64,000 nucleotides of DNA from Aphrophora alni (lineage: Eukaryota; Arthropoda; Insecta; Hemiptera; Aphrophoridae), in contig OY740767.1 in NCBI GenBank assembly GCA_963513935.1, positions 82,448,060-82,512,059 on the forward strand. The letters are read 5' to 3'. The notes beneath the pieces were generated by a model that saw only the letters and a program-made list of their open reading frames with translations, was not told the origin of the DNA and made no database searches. Both the position numbers and the translations under genes were made by a program. Positions 32,501 through 41,200 of this stretch are shown piece after piece; the first letter of the stretch is position 1; each line of letters starts with the position of its first letter.

Positions 32501-33673
32501 AACTAGGATAGCAATAACTGTAAACTAAACAACTAAACACCTTCTTCACTGTTGTCATTGCCACTGAGCCGATGAGTCACTGACGTTGCCACATTGTGCA
32601 ACTAAACAGGTTAACAGGTACAATATGACAACAGTTTAGTTTCACAACAATTTAGCTTGCAAAACAGTTTCGAATAAACTGTTACTGTTGTTTTCAGCCA
32701 CCTCTAATTTAGACCTCCAACTACATTATACATAAAATTATTGAGGTTACCCGACACTACATTCCAACTCACTGTACATTCATCAGCTTGGTTAGGTTGA
32801 TTTCCATTAGTTGAGCTGCTGTGTTAAAACTGGTAGAAGGTCCAAATATAGGTTGAGAAGCTTCAGGAAGCTGGTTTGCAGTTTCCTGTTGATTTGTCTT
32901 TGTCTGAAGTGTATAGTTGTGTTCAGAATTTACATTTCTGTCTTTTTATAGGTACTGTATCTACAAAACTATCATCACTCTCTTCATTGGAAATAGTATA
33001 CTTGGGATCATCACTATCACTCAAGTTGCGAAAACAACTCAGTTCACCATTTTCTTCACTATCAATATCTTCATAAATATAGTCTCTAATTTTATCAGTG
33101 TTTACCATTACAACAACCCCTCTATAACCTTACTAGATCAACTATTTCAAAGTATTGAAGTCAGGTAAACAAGATTTCCCACCTAAAATAACAAGAAATC
33201 ATATGGAGCGCAGGGCTACCAATATAACTTAATTTCAAAAACCAATGTCATTTTCCTAATCCTACAGGCCGTGGCTAAATGGCAAGACATGTTATTTGAT
33301 AGATATTGTGCATCTAAACTATACACAGGTCTCAAAACATGACAAACTTATGTGTCATGTATCAATGGAGGTTTTCTCCACAGGCCATGTGTATCAATGA
33401 TACACATGGCCTGTGGAGAAAACCTTCTGTACACTAGCAGCAGCTAGTACAGGACACTTTTTTTATAAACAATTTGATTCTGTAAAGGATTTGACAAAAA
33501 ACAGTCTTGGCAGTCAAAGTGTTATACTTTTTCACGAAAGTGTCATAAGCCAGATTTTTTTTGTCCCGGTCACTATACTCCTTTGACTTCACACGCCATA
33601 AGCACAGAAAACTTTTGTATAGTTCAATAAACTCTGTTAAAAACTCATTAGAACATTGACGAAGATCTGCCAT
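26243..33673 (-). CDS. MADF-domain protein, Harbinger-accessory type (three coding exons)
   Basis: Three minus-strand exons, 33673-33528, 27978-27726 and 26551-26243, join in phase to about 235 residues with no stop. Exon 1 gives the N-terminal half of a MADF domain (FLTEFIELYKSFLCLW, then KNLAYDTF). Exon 2 gives the second half (VTKKINSLRIVYRKEL, then SGAGEEEVYKPTLWYF). Exon 3 has a serine-rich linker and a BESS-like end (DSFDIFGKHIANKLRSV). MADF proteins bind DNA; this type is encoded beside the transposase in PIF/Harbinger elements and also as host genes. Donors GTATAA (weak) and GTAAGA, acceptors GGCAG and TTTTTCAG. Intron 1 (5.5 kb) contains a piggyBac with a hAT inside it, and intron 2 an antisense Harbinger transposase. 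Domestication or a host origin are both possible. Confidence 0.65.
26665..27474 (+). pseudogene. PIF/Harbinger (HARBI1-like) transposase, inactivated
   Basis: After a polypyrimidine-AG acceptor at 26663-26664 the frame reads FPKTEEDWLEIAAGFKKKW and HYLGAID, the first catalytic aspartate, followed at once by a TGA where the family has a residue before KHV. Two more stops precede FVYCDVG. Then come GDEAFAMHKHLIKPYP (second D), RLSRAHCVVENTFG (catalytic E) and a frame change before LHNYLR. The element's usual ending, with FKEYFNKDG and VPWQ, closes at a stop near 27474. An exon upstream would hold the N terminus but is not found. It lies antisense in intron 2 of the MADF gene. It could not make active transposase. 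Confidence 0.85.
27726..27978 (-). CDS. MADF gene, coding exon 2
   Basis: 253 nt, begins after ATATGGCAG with one base of a split codon and ends phase 0 at GAG|GTAAGA. Encodes the most conserved part of the MADF domain, including KKINSLR and PTLWYFD. The piggyBac edge lies only about 40 bases upstream of its acceptor. Confidence 0.75.
29904..29911. repeat. 8-bp target-site duplication of the hAT element, left
   Basis: ATTTAGAC directly before TAGAGGTG; the same eight bases follow the other end of the element at 32707-32714. Confidence 0.9.
29912..32706 (-). mobile_element. hAT transposon (2795 bp) with intact ends and target duplication
   Basis: The left end reads TAGAGGTGTGCTAAACTGTT; the right end read inward is TAGAGGTGGCTGAAAACA, giving short imperfect terminal repeats typical of hAT. 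Both ends abut ATTTAGAC, an 8-bp duplication, the hallmark of hAT insertion. Removing the element rejoins the piggyBac reading frame. It carries one transposase pseudogene on the minus strand. The piggyBac was therefore there first. Confidence 0.9.
30388..32348 (-). pseudogene. hAT transposase (ZBED type), two frameshifts
   Basis: Starts at ATG 32348 (MSAKRC); an upstream GTG is not needed. Residues 12-60 form a BED zinc finger (SPLWSYFTV, CDLCGQ, then a histidine pair near KKHVN). Then follow the DDE-type core with TTDCWSS and VSDNAAN, the WNSTYYM segment in another frame near 31240, and the hAT dimerisation end SVPCERIFSKTRNIISERRS (near 30470). One frame change lies in an A/T run near 31340, another near 31140. 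The lesions are few, so decay is recent or, less likely, they are sequence errors. Confidence 0.85.
32707..32714. repeat. 8-bp target-site duplication of the hAT element, right
   Basis: ATTTAGAC, the partner of 29904-29911. In the piggyBac frame it encodes part of GLN. Confidence 0.9.
33370..33424. repeat. Perfect 27+27 palindrome with one-base spacer
   Basis: The left arm begins GGTTTTCTCCACAGGCCATG and the right arm is its exact reverse complement, separated by a single A. The inner part GATACACATGGC also occurs near 28210 and resembles the piggyBac left edge at 28024. Confidence 0.95.
33528..33673 (-). CDS. MADF gene, coding exon 1
   Basis: ATG at 33673 (MADLRQCSNEF) leads straight into the MADF helix 1. 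The exon of 146 nt ends two bases into a codon at the weak donor GTATAA. Reading further upstream in frame would cross the fold-back repeat at 33831-33896 and is rejected. Confidence 0.65.
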
Positions 33674-33830
33674 CACGGTGTGTGTAGTCAATGCGATGCA
33701 CGAAAAATAACAGAAAATTACTGAGGTTTGTAGCGAAGTTTGAACTGGAGCGTCCACACGCAACGGCTTGTGCAAAAATTTTATGCTCTTTACCTCAAAC
33801 CACTCCAATGTCTGTACAGTCCTCAGTTTT

Positions 33831-33896
33831 CCGGTCCACACGCACCGACTTGTCTGCGCAAACATTTGTGCAGACAAGTTGGTACGTGTGGACCGG
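33831..33896. repeat. 32+32 fold-back, Harbinger-terminus-like
   Basis: CCGGTCCACACGCACCGACT opens the left arm; the right arm at 33865-33896 is its reverse complement with three mismatches, separated by two bases. GGCCGGTCCACACG-type ends are common in Harbinger elements. A partial third copy lies near 33752-33773. It sits between the MADF start and the start of DJ-1 copy A. Confidence 0.8.
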
Positions 33897-34169
33897 CCTT
33901 TTGCCCATATGACCAGTCCAAGCCTGGCTTATAGGTTTTTATAATAATATATGTGGTTCTAAACCACAAATAAATTTGTACCACAAGTATTTTTTTCTCA
34001 ATGGGAACGTCACCAACTTTACTGAAGTAAATTTGTTTGTAAATTTTAATCGTAAAGAATGAAATTATTCCAATTTTACACAACAGTTTTTCTTTAACGA
34101 GTCTGTCATACAAATTTGAAACATATATAATGTGTGTTATTAGATAATAAAACAATTTTCGTACTCAAG

Positions 34170-34400
34170 ATGGCTTTGATAGAGGGCTTGAATAAGTTTT
34201 ACTTTTTTCTTGGTTCTTTGAAGCCGGTAAAGAAGTTGCTTATTCCCGTTGTTAATGTTAATAATATTTTGAATTTGAACATTTCTTACGTTAGGCATAA
34301 CAGTTATACAATGGCCAATAAATCTGCTCTCATTTTAATTGCTGATGGAACTGAGGAAATGGAGTGCATTATCGCAGTTGACGTTCTTCGCAGAGCAAAG
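34170..34400 (+). CDS. DJ-1: DJ-1 A, coding exon 1 with two candidate starts
   Basis: ATG at 34170 (AAGATGG) and ATG at 34311 (ACAATGG) both have A at -3 and G at +4. The later one matches the usual DJ-1 start (MANKSALI). The frame also opens upstream at a GTG (34134), which is not used here. Donor GTTAGT after RRAK, phase 0. Confidence 0.88.
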
Positions 34401-35187
34401 GTTAGTTTTACAAATTGATCTTATAACTGAATAATAAATAAATATATTAGATTAGGTAATTATGTAATGGACCTCTTTCCGAATTTTAGTGACTAATTAT
34501 GAAATCTTAGACTATCTTCCTTGTTTTTAATTAATGAGATCTTTTTGACAAAGGAAGACAATTTTCAAGTCTCTAAATCCATTAATATTGTAGAAAATAA
34601 CAATTCTAAAAACAAGAAATCCAGGTTGATTTATGTTAGACCTAGTATGTATATATGTATCTTAATCAGTGGTAAATATGTAGTGTTCATGTCTTTGATA
34701 TTTTCTCGCTAAATTTATGCAGTTAGTAGGCTACACTTCTTATGTTTCATAATACATTATTTCATTTCAAAATTGAGCATTTCGGTAAATATCGGTTCTA
34801 GATCATCCTTCGATTTTTCTATAACAAAATCATGAAAACAAAGCAGGCCTATTTACCTTCTAATGAAAGGATCAGATCATATTTTGTGGCGCAATATACA
34901 ATACAAGTCCCAAAATGCATTTCTTCACTGTTAAATAACACAGAAAACAAGAGAATCAGCTGTTAGGTTAAAGTCTAATTAATGAAAGCGAATGTTGATA
35001 TGTATGACTAGGTTAGTGTATTTGTTATGACTAGCCTACTTTATTTTAAAACAATTAGATCATTTTAAATTTCGTAAGATACTTTAAAAGTCAGAAAATG
35101 CATTATTTTATTAGAAAATAGGAATATTAAAGTATTGAAATCGACTTCACAATTAGTAGCGTAATTTACGTCCCATTATATATATAT

Positions 35188-35245
<58 letters not shown>

Positions 35246-38200
35246 CTGTCAATCTAATAAAGACAAATTATATAACACGAGGTCAAGTCAGGTGGATATA
35301 TATAATAATAATAATAATAATAGACATGATTCTTCAATCATACAACGTAATAATAATAATAATAATAATGTATAATACGCATGCGTAATAAACATATTGA
35401 GTCACCTAGCAGAGTTAATAGAACAAGCGATCATAGATGCAGTGGCTTGTATGAATGTAGTCATTAGTATTAACTTTGGCATTCATAACCTATGAATCTG
35501 AAATTCATACTTTTGTAGATATCATTTTATATTAAAGAAATGCATTTTCAGACTTGAAATGTTTATTACCCCACATAATATTATCTGTTCCTTTCATTTG
35601 AAGGTAAATACTTTATGTTTTCATGATTTTTATAGAAAAATCAAAGGACAGTCTAGAACCGATATTTGCCAGGATTTCTTGACATTCTAAACTACGAAAT
35701 TGAGCTATGCATAGTCTAGGTTTCATAGATTACGCATATTAAAATCAGTTGTGTGGCGCATGCACACTACAATCAATTTCACAGGTTCATATTACTACGC
35801 TTCTATGATTTAAGACTCATGAGAACTAGGTCTCGGAAGGTTATATATATATATATATAAGTTATATATTTTGACCTTCCTAGACCTATACTGGTTATGT
35901 AACTAGGTCTTGTTAGGTTGACAGTAATTGACATCTAGATTGACAGTTCTTTAAACAGACCTATTTTCACAGATGAACATAAACATCGTGGGATGAGACA
36001 TTAGATTGACTCATGAGTTGTCATACGTAGTAACGTAAAGAGTCGAACTAACCTCTAAAGGCCATCAAATCATCATTTTAAAATAGCTTGTTTTCGACAG
36101 AAATAATGGATTTCAGTAGGCTAATTTAAAAGTTAAATGTGAGTAAAAGATAATATAATTGTTGCAAAAGGAAGTAGGAAGAACACGATTTGGCTACATT
36201 TATCTAGTAAATAGCAACGACAGGAACACTACATATTTACCTACTGGAACTGCCACTTCATAACTGGTTGGCCTTTTGGAGTGTAGTTTGCAGCATTAAT
36301 CTCTGCTTGAGCAGCCCTTTAAAATGATTTAAGCCTACATCTTAACCTATGCTTATGTCTAAGATTTTCTTCAGATTTTTTGTGGGCCATCCCCAATTAG
36401 AGATGAATGGTGACAGAGCACCCTTATAAATAGCTTTTAAAGTTCAATACTTCTTTGTGAAGTTTTAAGTTTCCAGCCCATGTCTAGAACAAGTATTCAG
36501 CAATCCTACAGCTATTTAACACATTATTTTGAAAATCTTTGAACAACCGGCATTATACAACGATCAACCCTTTTGAAGTACTGTTTGCGGCATATATCTC
36601 TGCTTGATGAGGGCTTTAAAATGATGTAGGTACTTATCAACCTATGCTTACTTTTAAGATTCTCTACTGACCCCTTGGGGGCATCCCCTATTGGAGGTGA
36701 AGCGCCTGTAAGAGCCTTAGAATATAGTTGTTGAGCTACCAAATGGATTTGTAGTTTTACTGTTCTTGCCAAATTGATATAAAAGATATTAAGCCATCTC
36801 CAGACATTTCAGCACCCCTGTGTATAGGTTCTACAACTAAACACCTCTTCCACCACATTCCCTTTTGCCATAATCTCTTATTCGGATTTCGATTATCTCT
36901 TGCATAGACCATCTCACCAACTTCAAAAAAATCTCTCTTTATCATGGTTTCTAATTATTTTACAACCTAGATTGACCTTTTTAAACATCAAGTCTACTTC
37001 TTATTTTTCTGTTTCTATATGAAGGTAATTCATATAGCCAAGTGTGGTATATTTCTATAACTAAACAAATATCTATCTTACTAACTTTCTATAAATAAGA
37101 TACACATTTCTATTTTTATATCAGAAATTAATTTTAACAATGCATAGGCCTACACAGCATTTTATGTTGTAGGCCTACCATTTGTTGCAGGGAGAACGGG
37201 AGCAGAAGTTAAATGTTTAATATTATTATTTTGACAAATTCTTCTGATGTAAATTGTGGTCTAATACTGTACTGTTTTAGGAATCCCAATCAGGCAAATA
37301 TTTCTCTAAGCTTCTCAATAGTTAGCTGAGTATCTATTCTAGATGGTAATTGTTTACTGTAACTAACCATAACTGGGTTTTTTGGCAATTAAAAAAAAAA
37401 AAAATCATGTTCTACTTACCTTTTTTAATTAAAATAAGTTTTTACCGCAGAACTAACTTTTTCATGGAAAGAAAACATAAATTCAACTTTTGTAGGTTAA
37501 GGCCCATTAATTGAATTATTCGTTAAAATAGTTTTGTACCCAAATTTTTACCTTATAAGGTATAAGTACCTGACCTAAGCGTATATTTGAAAAAAAAAGA
37601 AGAAACTATTTGTGTGTTCCCAAGTGGTCATATATCCATGTACCCTCAATGTTGCCTGACTTTGATGATATATACATTGAATTTTGTAGTTTTGAAATCA
37701 TGATTTTTCAGTGAAAAAGTTAGCTCCGTGTGAAAACTTATTTTATTATTATATTAACAATATCTCGACTACTTTATACAACAACAGTATTGGAACGTAA
37801 GGTCTTTATTTTATGATTTTTTTTGTAAGACAATGATGATGTGAGGGTTTTGCCTTTACACAACAAAGAAAACATCAAATAATATGAAGTCCTCAATTAT
37901 GTAAATTGCGCATAATATTTAGGTTGGTAATTGTCAAAGATGCAATTTTATTGGAGGCGGAATCTTTGAAAGAAGAAAAGTAGTATACTACTTACTTTAC
38001 TTAATCGGTCCTCTTCTATCGTTAGGTGTCGAGGTTTCACAGAGGGATCTCCATCCTTTTCTATGTTGGACCTTGATTTCGAGCTGCTGTCCTTTGGATG
38101 CCTCTTGTTTTAAGACTTGTTACAATGTTGTCCGCCCACTTGGTGCATGGCGGTCCTCTGGTTCTGGGACCCTCACTTCTGGCCTGCCATACCCGCTATG

Positions 38201-41200
38201 GTAGATGTGTAGATGTGTTTCGGGCATAAGCGCGACATGGCCATACCAGCTCAGTTGGGCTCTCTATGGTTGATACCAGAGGTATTACACCAAGCGTTCC
38301 CATTTATTCCTCTGACATTCCATATTCCCAATTTCGTTGTCCTTAATCCGCGCCAGTTTGTCGTCTTCTTGATCAGTCCGGTTTTCTCTGTGTGTTTATT
38401 TTTAGTACAAGTGGTTTCGGAATAGCAAGTAACTGGCCTACTGATTCCTAGCCTGGTGGGAGGGCTGCTCCCTTCTGACATCCAGGCTTACCATCGGGTT
38501 GCTTCTCTGTCAAGATGTTTTCTGTCAGTTACTTCCTGAGCCAGGTAATTTGTCTAGCCCCTCTCAGACACATCCCAGAATCCCTCCTCCTTTCTCAACA
38601 CGGGCTTGGGATCGGCTATAGCGGAGTTAGAAAAGTAGTATGTCTATGCTGAAAACTAAATTAACACTATTTAAAAATTAATTTATGTTTAGAGGGGAAA
38701 AATATTAAAAAATATTTTACCAGTAGATGTAAAGAAGAGAAAAACTTGATTCAGTTTTCAAAATCTGTAAAAATATAACTAGGCCTATATTCAATAGAAA
38801 ATATCAAACTAATTTTAACACTTTAACCGAAACACCGGTCATTTTGATCGAAGGTGTATTTCATTTGTCGATATTGGCAACACTGCGTTGACTCACTATG
38901 CATAGCTACTCAGTACCTCTCCCCCAACCCCACCCCCAACTGTCAAACCTGTTTTCGTTCAGTCTGTCTGCAGTAGTGGAGTGGCATAGTTAAATGTTTG
39001 AAACTGGTGCGGTCATTTTGACCCTGTGTTTCTAGCTACGTTCGTTGTGCGGTGGTAAATATTACCGGATGTTTCGGTTTATGTTTCTTTTTACTGAACT
39101 TGAATAGTTGTTTGATTTTTATTTTCTCTGAAAGCTTTAATCGAAATCAGTGTTACTTAAGTATAGTTTTATAAAGATATTTTGGTGTTTTTGTTTGCAA
39201 TTTACGATGGATTTGCGCCAACAACATCTCGTGGGACTGGTCATTTTCGGTCTAGGCCCCTTCGTGAACTGAATGTTTTAGCAGATAATTTTACTTTGAG
39301 AATGAATACAATGCTCAATGAATTATTTCGAGATAGTGACAGTGAAAGTGAAGGCACAGACGACACAGATGCCGACCCAGACTTTGTGTTACCTAATGAT
39401 GAAGTTCATGAGGACATCATCAACACCCAAGAGAGTGAAGATTATGATGAAGAGGTAATGGCAGAAGAGGGAAACAGAGGTGAGCCAAATGAATATGACT
39501 TTTCATCTGATAATGAAGCTTTACCCCTAACTCAACAACCTAACATTGAAGAACAGATTCCAGATATTTTTTTTTGTAGGCAGAGAAAAAATAAATTAGG
39601 ACCCCCTTATTGGTGGGCCACTACCCAGCCACCAGTGAATGTTCGAACCCCTTCTACAAATATTGTTCGAGGAGGACTACCGGGTTTGACTCGAGTTTCT
39701 AGAGTATTGGGAAATAGGCTAGTCCTACAAAGGTTGCAGTTTGGGATTAGTTGTTTGATAAAAATATGGTTGAGTCTATAGTTACACATACGAACCAAAA
39801 GATCGAAATAAAAAGAAACTCTTTGGGGGAATCAACTAACAAAGTAAATTATTGACCAACAAACTCAGTAGAAATTAATGCCTATATTGGTTTGCAGTTA
39901 TTGTCAAGTATTTTGAAAGCTAGCCGAAAGGATATGACATCTCTTTTTTCAAAAGATGTTACCGGCCGACCATATTTCACTGCCACGATGTCGTGTAAAC
40001 GTTTTGAGATACTAACATCATGCTTACGATTTGATGATCACAACACACGGATGCAACGAAGAACCACGGATAAGGTGGCCGCAATAACAGAATTATTTTC
40101 TAAGTTTGTGTTAAATTCACAAAAAGCTTATTGTTTGACCGAGTATGTGACTATTGACGAAATGTTGGTTCCATTTTGCGGACGATGTTCTTTCAAAGTC
40201 TATATGCCGAAGAAACCGCACAAGTATGGCATAAAAATTCAGTGTTTATGTGATGCTAAAACTTCATACCTCTTCAACGCTTATATATATACTGGAAAAG
40301 ACTCAGATGGAGTAGGACTGACACAAAAAGACTTACAACTACAGAAACCCACACAAACTGTTTTAAGCTTGTGTAAACCAATACAAAACACAAACAGGAA
40401 TGTTACATCCGATAACTATTTTACTTCCATTGAGTCTGTGGACGTATTGAGTCAAATTGGGTTGACACAAGTTGGTACTGTGCGAAAAGACAAACTTGTA
40501 ATTCCACAAGAATTCCTACAAAATAAAAGACGTCTACCTGGTTCTTCAATTCATGGGTTCCACAACCAGTTCACGCTTGTTTCCTACGTACCTCAGAAAA
40601 ATAAGGCAGTTGTTCTGATCTCCAGTATGCACCATTCGGCAGCTGTAAATGCAGAGAAACAGAAGCCTGAAATCATCTGTTTTTACAACGAGACAAAGTG
40701 TGGAGTAGATCTCATAGATATGAAGTGTGCAATCTACACCTCCAACAGAAGAACTCGTCGGTGGCCGCTAGCCATGTTCTACAGAATCTCGAATGTATGC
40801 ATTGTCAACTCATACATTATCTTCCTGAGCTACAGGGACTTGCCTGTTATTACAAGATATGAGTTTATCAAGGAACTGTCAAAGGAGCTAATCAAACCGC
40901 ATTTAGGGCAACGTCTCTCAACTCCAAACCTCCCTCGAGATTTGCAACAAGTCATCAAAAAAGCACTTGGTATAGAACCTCAACCGGCAGGTCAACAAGA
41001 AGGGGTCCCGGAGGATAAACTAGAGAAGAGGAAAACATGCCGCAAATGCCCAGCCTACAAAGAAAGAAAAGCTGGGCATAAATGTATCAAGTGCTCTGAA
41101 CCAATCTGTGCTGAATGTAGCAGAAGAGTGTGCACAGACTGTGCAAAGATGTGTGTGTAACTTCTCCTATCGTAAGAACTAAGTATATTGTAGTGATTGT

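Larger units (their letters stand above)
28473..33108 (-). pseudogene. piggyBac transposase 1, frameshifted and interrupted
   Basis: From right to left on the minus strand: an acidic N terminus with DSDDPKYT (33108-32923), a WNVVSG segment near 32760 that continues across the hAT into LETNRYADQS (near 29800), then YWSQIPLYENKISKMMSR and DKTMIPFRGRLLKRQYI (29668-29315), TLVTDNFYTSVELA (29261-29019) and the C-terminal KWYRKVGIELL, with a cysteine-rich tail CTVCYNK...CVGCPDRVYMC (29009-28473). The order is that of piggyBac transposases. At least three frame changes and one stop break it, for example between 29315 and 29261 and between 29019 and 29009. Confidence 0.85.
28024..33424 (-). mobile_element. 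piggyBac element 1, split by a hAT insertion (edges approximate)
   Basis: A TTAA at 28020-28023 is followed by GCCATGTGTATAAC, and a related sequence (GATACACATGGC) occurs in the palindrome at 33370-33424, so these are the likely ends. No TTAA is seen at the right edge, so that boundary is not firm. Between them lies a piggyBac transposase pseudogene interrupted by a hAT element at 29912-32706. It occupies nearly all of intron 1 of the MADF gene. Confidence 0.5.
34770..35690. repeat. Fold-back repeat with arms of about 150 bases
   Basis: The arm at about 34770-34925 contains AAATATCGGTTCTAGA, TTTTTCTATAA and ATCATGAAAACA. The same elements occur in reverse complement at about 35690-35530, with about 80% agreement by eye. 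The loop holds (TA)n and (TAA)n runs. This looks like an old non-autonomous transposon with long inverted ends. Confidence 0.65.

Noticed and set aside
33434..33877. Longer MADF exon 1 beginning upstream of 33673
   Set aside because: The extension would read through a fold-back repeat; the MADF homology begins just after the ATG at 33673.
34134..34169. GTG start for DJ-1 A
   Set aside because: Not an ATG; two well-placed ATGs follow in frame.
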